Positions 1-9,001 of a stretch of DNA of 64,000 bases are shown piece by piece. This stretch comes from Gordonia sp. UBA7599 (GTDB lineage Bacteria > Actinomycetota > Actinomycetes > Mycobacteriales > Mycobacteriaceae). The position numbers and the translations under genes are program-made. The stretch's first letter is position 1, and every line of letters starts with the position of its first letter. The stretch is taken from assembly GCA_002477755.1 (NCBI GenBank), contig DLKD01000062.1, positions 22,087 through 86,086 of the forward strand. The letters run 5' to 3'. The notes under the pieces are model-generated. The model saw only the letters and a program-made list of their open reading frames with translations, had not been told where the DNA came from and did not search any database.

Positions 1-552
1 ATCGGCCCGGCTCGCCGCGAGAAGGTCGACCAGCGGCAGTCCGTAACGGGCTGCCGCCGCCCAGAGCGAAGCGATGCGGTGGACCGACCCAGCACTCTCC
101 GGTGCGATGCCACCGCCCAATCGGACGCGGGCGGCGAGGATCGACAGGTGCCACCCCACGGGCGACGATGCATCGTCGGCCAGAATTTCGGCACTCGCCC
201 GAGCACATGCGAGGGCGGTGGGCGACCCGACCGAGAGTTCCGCGATGACCACGCCGACCGCCTGGAGCAACTCGTCGTCGCGCGTGAGGGCCGCCCGGTC
301 GCGCATCGCTGCGCGGACCGACCATCCAACAGTCACCACGACGATCGATGCGGCGACGACCAGCCCAACCGAACCGGTGAGGGCTGCGACGCCGACGACG
401 GCTATCGCGCCAGGCACGATCCACCGCTGCAGATCGATTTGTCCACGACGCGGCGAGTCCGGTGCGAACACCGCCCGGAATCGGAAGTGCGCCGGCGGAC
501 GCGGGCCCACAAGGGTCGCCGTCGCGAGGCACAGCAGCGCAGCCGCGCTCAT
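1..552 (-). CDS. Type II secretion F-family (TadB-like) membrane protein, C-terminus outside the window
   Basis: The ATG at 552 overlaps the stop of the TadA-type ATPase gene (ATGA), and the frame stays open to the window edge, so only about 184 residues are seen. They show two hydrophobic segments (roughly residues 42-61 and 60-75) and then a soluble stretch rich in Ala and Leu, with ...ELSVGSPTALACARASAEI typical of the helical T2SF domain. By family, such proteins form the inner-membrane platform of tad/Flp pilus machines, on which the TadA ATPase acts. The overlap with the ATPase gene supports this. It could be TadB or TadC; the missing C-terminus prevents a choice. Confidence 0.75.
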   Translation of the reverse strand, partial: MSAAALLCLATATLVGPRPPAHFRFRAVFAPDSPRRGQIDLQRWIVPGAIAVVGVAALTGSVGLVVAASIVVVTVGWSVRAAMRDRAALTRDDELLQAVGVVIAELSVGSPTALACARASAEILADDASSPVGWHLSILAARVRLGGGIAPESAGSVHRIASLWAAAARYGLPLVDLLAASRAD

Positions 553-1769
553 GCCCGTTCCCGCAGCAGCACCCGCAGGCGCGCTAGCGCCGGTACGAAA
601 CCCGCGGGGCGCGTCCACACCGGCTCAATCTCGACCCACCCGGCGTCATTGCGGGCGACCAGGCCGATCTGAGTCAGCCCCCGCGTCCCGTCGCGGTCGC
701 GCCCGACGACGAAGACGACGCGCAGCGCTGCCGCCAACTGGCTGTGCAGCGCCGACCGGTCGAGCCCGCCCAACGCGGCGAGCGCCTCCATCCGGGCCGG
801 AATCTCGGCTGCAGAATTCGCGTGGACGGTGCCCGCGCACCCCTCGTGGCCGGTGTTGAGCGCGGCAAGCAGGTCAACCACCTCCGCCCCGCGCACCTCG
901 CCGACCACGATCCGGTCCGGACGCATTCGCAGTGCCTGACGGACCAGCGTGCGCATCGGCACCTCGCCGGCGCCCTCGGCATTAGCCGCACGCGACACCA
1001 TCCGGACGGTGTGCGGGTGTTGGGGGCGCAACTCGGGCGCGTCTTCGACGCACACGATCCGTTCGGCGGGGTCGACCAGCCCGAGCAGGCTGTTCAGTAG
1101 CGTCGTCTTTCCCGCACCCGTGCCACCGGCGATGAGGAACGCCAACCGCGCCGAAACGACCTCGCGGACCAGGTCGCACACCGTAGCTGGCAGCGCTCCG
1201 CACGCGACCAGCGACTCGAAGTCCTGCCGCGCCGGACGCAGAACTCGAAGTGACAGGCACGTGCCGTCGGCGGCGACGGGCGGGATGACCGCGTGCAGCC
1301 GTACCGTCACACCGTGCCGACCGATGTCGTGGAGTTGGCCGTCGACCCACGGCTGCGCGTCGTCAAGGCGACGCCCTGCACCGAGTGCTAGGCGAGTGGC
1401 CAGGCGACGCACAGCGGCCTCGTCGTCGAAGGAGACCTCGGTCAGTACCAGCCCCGCGCCGCGGTCTACCCACACCGCTTCGGGCCCGACGACGAGGATG
1501 TCAGTCGTGTCCGGGTCGGAGAGCAGTCCTTCCAACGGCCCCGCGCCGACGAACTCGGTCTGCAGATAACGCAGGGTGGCCAGCAGGTCGGTGTCGCCGA
1601 GCACGCCGCCGGATTCCGCACGGATCGCCGCGGCCATCGACTCGACCGTGGGCACCAATGATCCACCGTCGGCGCGGTTTACCAGCCGCTCGCGAACGCG
1701 CTCGACGACGACTGGGTCGACTACCGGAGCAGCAGTCGACACCGACCCCACCCGCACGCGCGCGCTCAC
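549..1769 (-). CDS. tadA: TadA/CpaF-type secretion ATPase
   Basis: This is a GspE/PulE-superfamily ATPase of about 406 residues that powers tad/Flp pilus assembly or secretion. An N-terminal domain is followed by Walker [10 protein letters not shown], the Asp box around [14 protein letters not shown], Walker [15 protein letters not shown] and the His box [15 protein letters not shown] chose the GTG at 1769 because it overlaps the stop of ssd (GTGA) and has GAGG 7 nt upstream. An ATG at 1796 would add nine residues and overlap ssd by 31 bp. It is the second gene of ssd-tadA-tadB, the order known from mycobacteria (Rv3660c, Rv3659c and following). Confidence 0.9.
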   Translation of the reverse strand: MSARVRVGSVSTAAPVVDPVVVERVRERLVNRADGGSLVPTVESMAAAIRAESGGVLGDTDLLATLRYLQTEFVGAGPLEGLLSDPDTTDILVVGPEAVWVDRGAGLVLTEVSFDDEAAVRRLATRLALGAGRRLDDAQPWVDGQLHDIGRHGVTVRLHAVIPPVAADGTCLSLRVLRPARQDFESLVACGALPATVCDLVREVVSARLAFLIAGGTGAGKTTLLNSLLGLVDPAERIVCVEDAPELRPQHPHTVRMVSRAANAEGAGEVPMRTLVRQALRMRPDRIVVGEVRGAEVVDLLAALNTGHEGCAGTVHANSAAEIPARMEALAALGGLDRSALHSQLAAALRVVFVVGRDRDGTRGLTQIGLVARNDAGWVEIEPVWTRPAGFVPALARLRVLLRERA

Positions 1770-2818
1770 CGCACGACCTCGTCGAGACGTCGGCATACCG
1801 ACTCCGCGATCTTTCCCAGTGGACTGCGCCGCGTCGGCCGCAGCGATCCCCCCTCCATTCGTGCGGTCAGCGACGGATCGCTGCGGTAGGCGCCGAGCAG
1901 CGCCACGCCCACCGCCCAGGCGATCTCGTCGGCCGGCAGTCCCCCGGGCGCGGGCCCGCGCAGTACCAGCTCGATGTGGCCGACCACGTCATCGATGTCG
2001 GCTCGGGTGGCACGGGTCGCGGCGACGGCCGACAGTGTCGCTTGGCTGACCAGCACCGTGAAGTCGGCGCGGCGCAGCAACTCGGTCCGCAGCGCCGGGT
2101 TGGTCCGCGGCACGTCGACGACGACGATGTCGCCGCCGAAACGACCGGAGTCCACTGCAGCCGCCACCGACTCGACCCGCGAGGGGGCTGCGCGTTCCCC
2201 GGCTGCAAGCACCGACAGCCGCTGTCCGACTCGTGGGAGAGCCTCGCGCAGGGTGGCATGATTCAGCCGTCCGCCCACTGCGTTCAGATCGCACGTCCGC
2301 GGGCCGGGCACATCCTCGATGCCGAGCATCAGATCGATCCCAGCACCGACCTCGTCGGGCCCGACGAGGAGCACGCCACGGCCCGAGACTCCGTGTGTCG
2401 CCGCCAGCCCGACCGCTGCGGCCAACGTCGTCGCCCCGGCGCCACCATGACCACCGAGAACCGCGACTACCCGCCCGCCGTCGCGGACCGGTGCTCGCAG
2501 GTCGGTCAAGGCCGCGACGAGCCGACCCTCGTCGTGGGGCAGCGCGATCACGTCGCGCACCCCGAGCTCGAAGGCCTCGCGCCACAGGTCTGCCGACTCG
2601 TCGGGCCCGCATACCAGGAACACCGAGTGCCGGCGGACGATCTCGGGGTCGACAAGAGCGCCCACCGTCTCGACGTCGACGACGACCGCGGAAGCGCGCT
2701 GCCACGCCACGACGTCTCCCGCGCCGGTGCCCACGACCCCGCGATAGCCGGCCGCCACTGCACACCGGCCGACGTCGTCGACGAGATCTGCCCCGACCAG
2801 AACCAGTAGCTCATCCAT
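1766..2818 (-). CDS. ssd: Septum-site-determining protein Ssd (MinD/CpaE-like)
   Basis: The protein has about 350 residues: an N-terminal receiver-like region (about 1-120) and a C-terminal MinD/CpaE-type P-loop domain. The P-loop reads GGHGGAGATTL and so lacks the usual signature lysines. Its position directly before tadA matches M. tuberculosis Rv3660c, a Ssd protein reported to influence septum formation and dormancy-type growth. In tad systems the equivalent CpaE protein positions the pilus machine. The start ATG at 2818 gives MDELLVLVG. An in-frame start at 2848 would add ten residues of low complexity. It heads the tad operon and is divergent from the LuxR-type gene. Confidence 0.85.
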   Translation of the reverse strand: MDELLVLVGADLVDDVGRCAVAAGYRGVVGTGAGDVVAWQRASAVVVDVETVGALVDPEIVRRHSVFLVCGPDESADLWREAFELGVRDVIALPHDEGRLVAALTDLRAPVRDGGRVVAVLGGHGGAGATTLAAAVGLAATHGVSGRGVLLVGPDEVGAGIDLMLGIEDVPGPRTCDLNAVGGRLNHATLREALPRVGQRLSVLAAGERAAPSRVESVAAAVDSGRFGGDIVVVDVPRTNPALRTELLRRADFTVLVSQATLSAVAATRATRADIDDVVGHIELVLRGPAPGGLPADEIAWAVGVALLGAYRSDPSLTARMEGGSLRPTRRSPLGKIAESVCRRLDEVVR

Positions 2819-2881
2819 GCCCCGAGTCTGGGCCGCCCATCCGACCACGCCACCCCGGAGAAGCCCTTGAGCCCCGACACC

Positions 2882-2907
2882 TGTGGAAAACCCAGGTCTG
2901 TGGAAAA
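2882..2907. repeat. Twin TGTGGAAAA repeats (DnaA-box-like) between divergent genes
   Basis: TGTGGAAAA occurs at 2882-2890 and again at 2899-2907, both in the same direction and 17 bp apart. Read on the minus strand each is TTTTCCACA, which fits the general DnaA-box form TTWTNCACA. They lie in the 125-bp space between ssd (minus) and the LuxR-type gene (plus). The repeat is seen directly. A DnaA-binding or other operator role is inference. Confidence 0.4.
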
Positions 2908-2930
2908 CGCTGCGGCAACACCCCTTTGAC

Positions 2931-2936
2931 TATCCT
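2931..2936 (+). promoter_or_regulatory. -10 element TATCCT of the LuxR-type gene
   Basis: TATCCT ends exactly 7 nt before the ATG at 2944 and no Shine-Dalgarno sequence precedes that ATG. This spacing predicts transcription starting at the start codon (leaderless mRNA). Confidence 0.5.
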
Positions 2937-2943
2937 TCTCCGC

Positions 2944-5556
2944 ATGGGGAATCGGTGGGGACTGACCGGGCGCGACAACGAACTGAACACGCTGATCAAC
3001 GCACTGCGCTCGCAGTCAGCGGGGATCCTCGTGACCGGCGACGCCGGTGTCGGGAAGTCGCGATTGCTCGACGAGTTCGCCGCCGCCGAATCGAGCCGCA
3101 GGATCGTCCGGATCACCGGTTTCTCCGCCCTGAGCGAGATTCCGTTCGGCGCCACGTCGGCCTGGGTCGGCGCGGCCCCGGCCGAACCCGCCGCCCTCCT
3201 TGAAGCGGTCCTGGACGCCATCGTCGGCGACCCGGCCCCCGGTACGGCACTGCCGATCGTCATCGTCGATGACGCGCAATGGCTCGACGACGCGTCGGCC
3301 ACCGTCGTCAACCGGCTCGCCTCCCGACGGTCGGCCTTCGTCGTCGTCGCGATCCGCACCCTCGAGAACGCACCCGAGCCCATCGTCGAACTGTGGCGCG
3401 ACGAAACCCTCGCCCACCTGGCACTGCTGCCACTGACCTTCACCGCGACACGGAATCTGCTGGAGCAGGTCCTCGGCGGCCGGCTGCACCGCCAGACCGC
3501 CGAAGACCTGTGGAAGCTGACGGCGGGCAACCTGCTCTACATTCGCGAGATCGTCAACGCCGACCTCGCGTCGGGACGGCTCGCGGCCGACGACGGTGGC
3601 GAATGGTTGTGGCAGGGCGGTCCGTCGGTGACCGAGACGCTCACCGAGCTCATCGACAAACAGCTGGGCGACCTGGCCGATCCGATCGCCGAGCTCGTCG
3701 ACGTCCTAGCGATCGCCGGCGCGCTGGACACCAGCACCCTCACCGCCATTGGGGGTATCGATCCGCAACTCATCGACAAGGCGGAGAAAGCCGGGCTACT
3801 AGTCGTCGACGGTGAGCCGGCCACCGTCCGCCTGGTCCACCCGCTCTACGCCGAGGTCCGCCTGCACCGGATTGGCCGGCTACGCCGCGCCCGCCTTCAA
3901 GGCGCAGTGGCCGACGCAATGGGCGCCCACCCGACCGGCAATCCCCGCGACACGATCCTGCGAGCCGTCACGGCCGCCGAGTCGGGACAGCAGGATCCGG
4001 GGCTCTTCCTGGCCGGCGCCGCAGCGGCGACAGCATGGTGCGACATCGCACTGACGCTGTCGCTGTCGAAGGCGGCCATCGATGCGGGCGGCGGCCTCCC
4101 CGCCGAAATGCTGTACGCCTACACCTTGACGAACGGCAACCAGGGACCTGAGGCCGAAGAAGCACTGGCGGTGCTATTGGCCAAGCCGGACCTGGCCGAC
4201 GACCAGCGCGCACTGCTGACGTTCATGCGCGCGGGCAACCGCCACTGGGTGCTACAGCGGCCGCTGGAGGCCGAGGCGATCCTCGCCGAAGCGGTGGCCG
4301 GTGTCGCTCCGGGCGAGGAGCCGACGATCCTGACCGCGCTGCGCGGAGCACTAGCCGCGTACCGCGCCCGCCCCGACGATGCGCTGCGCTTCACCGCCGA
4401 AGTTCTCATGGATACCTCGCTCATCGGCGTGCCCCACATCTTCGCGGCGATGGGACGGACCATCAGCCTGGGTGCGACCGGGCGCTACACCGAGATCGAC
4501 GGTTACCGGGAACGGGCGCACACAGACGCGGCAATCAGTGCCCCCGGCGCGATCCGCTACAGCTTGCTGACTCTGGAGTTGCAGGCCGCCGCGATCGCCG
4601 GAGACCTCGCTGTCGCCGACGAGATCGCGGCGACGTACAGCACCGAGGCCAGCGACCTGCCCGGCTTCGCCCGCACGCTGACGACCTACATGCGCGGCTA
4701 CGCGGCCTATTTCCGCGGCGACATCACCGAGGCCGCCGACTGCATCCGCGGCGTGGTCACTCGGCTCGCCGAGGACCCCCGCGCAACCGCCGGCTGGGAG
4801 TACGCCTGCCGGAACCGCCTGGGAACGCTGTACGCACTGGCCGGTGACCCGGACAAGGCAGCCGGACAACACACCTGGATCGATGAGCACCCGCACCCGT
4901 CAATGTCCTACGTCGACACCGAGATCCTGCTGTCGCGCGGATGGGTCTGCACGGCGCGGGGACAACTCACCCGTGCACTCGAGTACGCCGCGGAGGCCAT
5001 CGCGCTGGCCCGCGAGCGCGGGGAGGCCGGCAACGAAGTCGTCGCCCTGCAGGTGGCGACCCAATGGGGCGACGACTCGACGCACATCCGGCTGGCCGAG
5101 CTTGCCGCGACGGTGCAGGGGCCGCGCGCCGCCCACGCCGCCCGGCACGCGAAAGCACTGGCCGAGCACGACGCCGACGCATTGTGGGAGTCGTCGCGTC
5201 AGTGGGCCGCGTTGGGCGACCAGATTGCGGCCGCCGATGCCGCGGCCCAGGCCGCCGTCGTCTACGCCGGCGCGGACAAGCGCAGCCGCGCACAACAAGC
5301 CGGTGAGGCGGCGCGGAGCATCGCCGCAGCCCACGGTTTCACCACCCCCGCATTGCGCGCGATGACCGCGCCCACCGACCTGACCCGACGCGAATGGGAG
5401 ATCGTCGGTCTCATCGGCCGGGGACTGACGAATCGACAGATCGCCGATGAACTGGGGCTGTCGACGAGGACCGTCGAAGGACACGTCTACCGCGCGATGA
5501 CGAAGACCGACTGCGCCGACCGGACCGAACTCGGTCGCTACGCGCCCAACCGTTAG
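2944..5556 (+). CDS. Large LuxR-family regulator with N-terminal AAA/STAND ATPase
   Basis: This 870-residue regulator has Walker A GDAGVGKS at residues 32-39, a Walker B-like IVIVDDAQWLDD near residue 105, a long alpha-helical TPR-like middle, and a C-terminal LuxR helix-turn-helix (about 805-865; TRREWEIVGLIGRG and NRQIADELGLSTRTVEGHV). Such LAL/MalT-like proteins sense a ligand and activate nearby genes after ATP binding. The target is not evident. It converges on two lipase genes (5553-7642), sharing bases at the stop codons. The ATG at 2944 is preferred because it gives a natural N-terminus (MGNRWGLTGRD) and has a -10 hexamer 7 nt upstream. Confidence 0.85.
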   Translation: MGNRWGLTGRDNELNTLINALRSQSAGILVTGDAGVGKSRLLDEFAAAESSRRIVRITGFSALSEIPFGATSAWVGAAPAEPAALLEAVLDAIVGDPAPGTALPIVIVDDAQWLDDASATVVNRLASRRSAFVVVAIRTLENAPEPIVELWRDETLAHLALLPLTFTATRNLLEQVLGGRLHRQTAEDLWKLTAGNLLYIREIVNADLASGRLAADDGGEWLWQGGPSVTETLTELIDKQLGDLADPIAELVDVLAIAGALDTSTLTAIGGIDPQLIDKAEKAGLLVVDGEPATVRLVHPLYAEVRLHRIGRLRRARLQGAVADAMGAHPTGNPRDTILRAVTAAESGQQDPGLFLAGAAAATAWCDIALTLSLSKAAIDAGGGLPAEMLYAYTLTNGNQGPEAEEALAVLLAKPDLADDQRALLTFMRAGNRHWVLQRPLEAEAILAEAVAGVAPGEEPTILTALRGALAAYRARPDDALRFTAEVLMDTSLIGVPHIFAAMGRTISLGATGRYTEIDGYRERAHTDAAISAPGAIRYSLLTLELQAAAIAGDLAVADEIAATYSTEASDLPGFARTLTTYMRGYAAYFRGDITEAADCIRGVVTRLAEDPRATAGWEYACRNRLGTLYALAGDPDKAAGQHTWIDEHPHPSMSYVDTEILLSRGWVCTARGQLTRALEYAAEAIALARERGEAGNEVVALQVATQWGDDSTHIRLAELAATVQGPRAAHAARHAKALAEHDADALWESSRQWAALGDQIAAADAAAQAAVVYAGADKRSRAQQAGEAARSIAAAHGFTTPALRAMTAPTDLTRREWEIVGLIGRGLTNRQIADELGLSTRTVEGHVYRAMTKTDCADRTELGRYAPNR

Positions 5557-6635
5557 ACGACGGCCTCGAAGTGCCTCATCGCGTCGCGGTAGAACCGGAT
5601 GCCACCGACGAGGTGCTCGGCGGACTTGTAGACGCGCAGGTCGACCTCCCCGCCCGCGGCACGCCACTGTTCAGCGAGGGCGACGGTCTGCGGCACCGGG
5701 ATCACCTGGTCGCGCGTCGCGACGGCGAGAAGTGTCGGAACGGCGGGAGCGTGCGTACCCAACCGGTTCTCGTCGATGCGTGCGCGGACCGCGGAATCGT
5801 CGAACGGCAACGGCTCGGTGATCGAGCCGATGTTCATCCACGCCGTCGTGACCAGGCCCAGCGCCAGGCCGGTGACGATGGTGGTGCGCCGGAACAGCCG
5901 GACAAGCCGAGTACCCCGCCGGGTGAGGAAGCGCTCCATGTCGACGTCGGGGTACGCGCTATCGAGGCCGATCAAGACGTACAGCAGCATGAACGACGCG
6001 ATGCCGCGCTTGTTCGCCTCGTAGACCGCCATCAGGTCCGCGGGAACCCCGCCGGCGGCCCCGGCGATGACCGGCAGGTCCGGCGCGTACGCCGGTTGCA
6101 ACTCGAGCGCCCATGCCGCTGCGCAGCCACCCTCGGAATAGCCTTCGACGACGACGGGCAGTTCGTCGAGCCCGGCATCGGGAAGCTGTCGCGCAGCAGT
6201 GATGCAATCGAGCACCGCGGGCCCCAGCGAGCGCCCGATGACCGACGGATGCACCGTGCCCGAATCATCACCCAACCCCGGGTAGTTCGGAATCGCCAGC
6301 GCGAAGCCGTGCCGCAACGCGTTCTCGAAAGCCAGGGCCTCGTACTCGACGCCGTACCGCAGCAACGTCGACACGGCGGCCGCACGCGGAGCGAGGCCCT
6401 GGTTGCCGACCGCATGTCCGACGAGGAGTCGCGCCGGACACCGCGTGGGCACCAGCACGGTCCCGGTGGTCTCGATGAGCTCGCCGAGGGCCGTCGTCGT
6501 CGTGTAGCGGATGCTGAACGCCCGTGCCGAGAGTCCGACCCCGGGGACTACCAGCGCGCGGGCAGGGGCATGGGCGACGAGCCGTCCGGAGCCCTGCGCC
6601 GCGACAGTGACGGATTCCACGGATCTGCGAGTCAT
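5553..6635 (-). CDS. LIP-family lipase/esterase (alpha/beta hydrolase)
   Basis: About 360 residues of the secretory-lipase (LIP) alpha/beta-hydrolase family. The nucleophile elbow is GYSEGG, followed by AAAWALELQP typical of the family. Late acidic and His candidates lie in VATRDQVIPVP and SAEHLVGG. Unlike the other LIP proteins in this window it has no clear N-terminal signal peptide (MTRRSVESVTV). It begins 8 bp after the stop of the upstream secreted lipase, so the two are probably cotranscribed. Substrate is unknown; acyl-ester or lipid hydrolysis is inferred from family. Confidence 0.8.
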   Translation of the reverse strand: MTRRSVESVTVAAQGSGRLVAHAPARALVVPGVGLSARAFSIRYTTTTALGELIETTGTVLVPTRCPARLLVGHAVGNQGLAPRAAAVSTLLRYGVEYEALAFENALRHGFALAIPNYPGLGDDSGTVHPSVIGRSLGPAVLDCITAARQLPDAGLDELPVVVEGYSEGGCAAAWALELQPAYAPDLPVIAGAAGGVPADLMAVYEANKRGIASFMLLYVLIGLDSAYPDVDMERFLTRRGTRLVRLFRRTTIVTGLALGLVTTAWMNIGSITEPLPFDDSAVRARIDENRLGTHAPAVPTLLAVATRDQVIPVPQTVALAEQWRAAGGEVDLRVYKSAEHLVGGIRFYRDAMRHFEAVV

Positions 6636-6643
6636 CCAGACAC

Positions 6644-7642
6644 TCAGCCGAAGAGCGGTGGCACGAACATGCACGGCACCGCGATGTGTCGTTGCGGATC
6701 CAACGCGTTGAGGACCATGTAGGCGGCCCGGCGCGACCCGGCGATCGCCAGGTGATCGCTGTAGTCGCTCGCGCACGTGTCCTGGACCACGATGTTGCGC
6801 ACGTTCTCGCCGGGGCGCTGAGCTGGCAATTGCCCGCTGATGTAGGGGATGACGAACTCGTCGTATCGTGTCGAGATGTTGGTGTAGTTGATGCCCTTCA
6901 CGTAGGGCGACCCACCGCTCCACACCTTGTCCAGGAACGCCGATCCGGGCATCATCTGGCCGCAGGCCGCGCAGACCGGCACCCACTTGTCCTGGGCGCC
7001 GAGCCGGCCGATGAACCGCGACACCGGCTCCATCAACGCCCCGCCCGAACCCCGCCACAAAGGCGCCAGTGACACGTAGTTCGTCACCTTCGTCGCCCCG
7101 CCGAGATGCTTGAGGTAGTACGACGGCATCAGCGTTCCCTGCGAATGCCCAACCAGGTCAACGGTTTTCGCGCCGGTCGCCGCGAGGACGCCGTCAATGA
7201 ACACCTTCAGCTGCTGCGCCGACTGCTCCTGCGCCCCCATCCCGCCCAGTGCGGTGAGTGGCCACGGCAGCGGCAGCGCGCCATACGTCAGCGCGTAGAC
7301 GCAGTAGCCCTCGTTGGCGAGGAATCCCCCATAGGCCCCCCAGTTCGTCTGTTGCCCGCCCCCGGTGCCGTGCACGAGCACGACGGGGCGCGGGTGGGCC
7401 GCGGACGGCTTGCACCGCGGGTTGTTGGTCCCCGGCAGAGAGCCGCCGGGGTTGCTCAGCTCGTACGGGATGCCGGAGAAGAAGTTGAAATCCTCGGGGT
7501 AGCGCGGCGCTGCCCCGGCCAGCGGCGCGGCTGCGAGTGCGATGGTGAGCCCACCTGCGATGGCGAGAAGCACGGCGCGCACACTCCGCCGTGTACCCGT
7601 GGATCGTCGACCGAATCGACGCCCCCGACCATGTCCAGCCAT
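6644..7642 (-). CDS. Secreted class-2-type lipase (alpha/beta hydrolase)
   Basis: A 332-residue exported lipase. An Arg-rich N-terminus and hydrophobic core (about residues 23-44, ending LAGAAP) form a Sec-type signal peptide. The mature part has the oxyanion segment VVLVHGTGGG and the nucleophile motif VGHSQGTLM, with the catalytic His likely in YSDHLAIAGS. Four later cysteines (CAACG, and others) may form disulfides outside the cell. The start ATG at 7642 has GGGGGAGG 8 nt upstream, a strong ribosome-binding site. It resembles the mycobacterial/Gordonia triacylglycerol lipases. It is the first gene of a two-gene lipase operon. Confidence 0.85.
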   Translation of the reverse strand: MAGHGRGRRFGRRSTGTRRSVRAVLLAIAGGLTIALAAAPLAGAAPRYPEDFNFFSGIPYELSNPGGSLPGTNNPRCKPSAAHPRPVVLVHGTGGGQQTNWGAYGGFLANEGYCVYALTYGALPLPWPLTALGGMGAQEQSAQQLKVFIDGVLAATGAKTVDLVGHSQGTLMPSYYLKHLGGATKVTNYVSLAPLWRGSGGALMEPVSRFIGRLGAQDKWVPVCAACGQMMPGSAFLDKVWSGGSPYVKGINYTNISTRYDEFVIPYISGQLPAQRPGENVRNIVVQDTCASDYSDHLAIAGSRRAAYMVLNALDPQRHIAVPCMFVPPLFG

Positions 7643-7844
7643 CACTGCCGCCTCCCCCGTGCCGTCGTGTTGTCGAGAATCTACCGCCGGCACCACGACC
7701 GTCAGGCGAGAAGCGCACAGATCAACATGCAAGTCGATGGAACCGAACGGACACCGGATGCGTCTAAGTAATCGTGAGGGGGAGAGACATCACCGCGAAG
7801 AGCGCTCATGGAACGACAAGTGGACCACAGTCCAACACCTGCCG

Positions 7845-7946
7845 GAGAAAGAGGACGACCCCGGCCAATGGGGGGAGAAGGCCGGGGTCATCGCGTTTCA
7901 GCCCCGGGGGGTCGGGCTGAAATCACCCGGTTTCTTCAACCGGGTA
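7845..7946 (-). ncRNA. 6C small RNA (B11-type)
   Basis: On the minus strand three perfect hairpins follow one another. Hairpin 1 is ACCCGGTT with a 5-nt loop (7925-7945). Hairpin 2 is TTTCAGCCC/GGGCTGAAA with loop GACCCCCCG (7896-7922). Hairpin 3 is GACCCCGGCC/GGCCGGGGTC with loop TTCTCCCCCCATT (7857-7889), followed by a pyrimidine-rich tail. Two hairpin loops each holding six cytosines define the actinobacterial 6C RNA. The M. tuberculosis 6C RNA (B11) is also on the minus strand next to the Rv3661-type phosphatase gene, as here. A promoter at 7953-7982 predicts a start at about 7945. The 3' end is approximate. The family is implicated in growth and DNA-replication regulation. Confidence 0.88.
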
Positions 7947-7952
7947 AAACTC

Positions 7953-7982
7953 ACTCTACGCGCGTTCCCTGTGAATGTGCAA
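7953..7982 (-). promoter_or_regulatory. Promoter of the 6C RNA
   Basis: Minus-strand -35 TTGCAC (7977-7982) and -10 TAGAGT (7953-7958) are separated by 18 nt. The predicted start lies 7-8 nt downstream, exactly where the first RNA hairpin begins. Confidence 0.65.
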
Positions 7983-8063
7983 TAGCAACTTGCATTGGCA
8001 AGTACCTGTTTTGCCTGACCTGGCCATTTTCTCGTGCCCGGCCCCGGAACGTCGGCGTGGTCG

Positions 8064-8069
8064 TACCCT
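8064..8069 (+). promoter_or_regulatory. -10 element TACCCT of the HAD phosphatase gene
   Basis: TACCCT ends 7 nt before the GTG at 8077, which indicates a leaderless transcript and supports that start. Confidence 0.5.
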
Positions 8070-8076
8070 CAAGGGC

Positions 8077-8925
8077 GTGTCATCCGTCGGCGCGCCCGCC
8101 ACCAGCAGGGCCAATACCCGCAACAGCATCGCCGCCTTCTTCGACTTGGACAAGACGGTGATCGCCCGCTCCAGTGCGCTCGCCTTCACCAAGCCGTTCT
8201 ATTCGGGCGGCCTCATCAACCGCCGCTCGGTGATCAAGTCTGCCTACGCCCAGCTCCTGTTCACACTGACCGGCGCCGACGAGGATCAGGTCGAACGCCT
8301 GCGGGCCCACGTCACCGACATGTGCCAGGGTTGGCCGGTCGACCAGATCAGCTCCATCGTCGACGAGACGCTGCACGACATCGTCGAGCCGCTGGTCTTC
8401 GCCGAGGCCACCGAGCTCATCGCGAACCACCAGGCGCGCGGGCACGACGTCGTCCTCATCTCCGCGTCGGGGTTGGAGATGGTCGAGCCGATCGGCGCCA
8501 TGCTGGGCGTCGACGCAGTGCGCGCCAGCCGCATGGCCGTCGTCGACGGCAAGTACTGCGGCGAGCTCGAGTTCTACTGCTACGGCGAGGCCAAGGCCGA
8601 TGCCATCCGGGAACTCGCACAGACCAAGGGCTACGACCTGAACGAGTGCTACGCCTACTCCGACTCGATCACCGATTTGCCGATGCTCGCCGCCGTCGGA
8701 CATCCGACTGCAGTCAATCCTGACCGTGCACTGCGCCGCGAGGCCACGACAGCCGGCTGGCCGATCCTCTCGTTCGACCGGCCCGTCGGCCTCGCCGACC
8801 GCCTCACACCGTCGGCCCGCACGGTGGCCGTGTCGGCCGCGGCGGGTGCCGGCGTGGCCGCCGTCGGCGCGCTCTTCTACTACGGCTGGCTGCGCAAGCG
8901 GCTGGCTCCCGGCGCGCATATCTAA
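8077..8925 (+). CDS. HAD-IB phosphatase with C-terminal membrane anchor (Rv3661-like)
   Basis: The 282-residue protein has HAD motif I FFDLDKTVIA (about residue 21), motif II SASGLEMVEP, a motif III lysine around GEAKADAI and motif IV YSDSITDLPML. This is the SerB/HAD-IB layout for Mg-dependent phosphoester hydrolysis. The C-terminus has one Ala/Gly/Val-rich membrane helix (about 250-272) followed by LRKRL, so it probably sits on the inner face of the membrane. The GTG at 8077 fits family N-termini and a leaderless promoter. The gene lies between the 6C RNA and the Ms1-like RNA, as in mycobacteria. The substrate is not known. Confidence 0.85.
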   Translation: MSSVGAPATSRANTRNSIAAFFDLDKTVIARSSALAFTKPFYSGGLINRRSVIKSAYAQLLFTLTGADEDQVERLRAHVTDMCQGWPVDQISSIVDETLHDIVEPLVFAEATELIANHQARGHDVVLISASGLEMVEPIGAMLGVDAVRASRMAVVDGKYCGELEFYCYGEAKADAIRELAQTKGYDLNECYAYSDSITDLPMLAAVGHPTAVNPDRALRREATTAGWPILSFDRPVGLADRLTPSARTVAVSAAAGAGVAAVGALFYYGWLRKRLAPGAHI

Positions 8926-9001
8926 GACCCTGCAACCCACACTTCCCAGTGGGGACGTGCACAGTTTTCGGCGCGAGAATCTGTAGCCGGGAAACCCTTG
9001 C

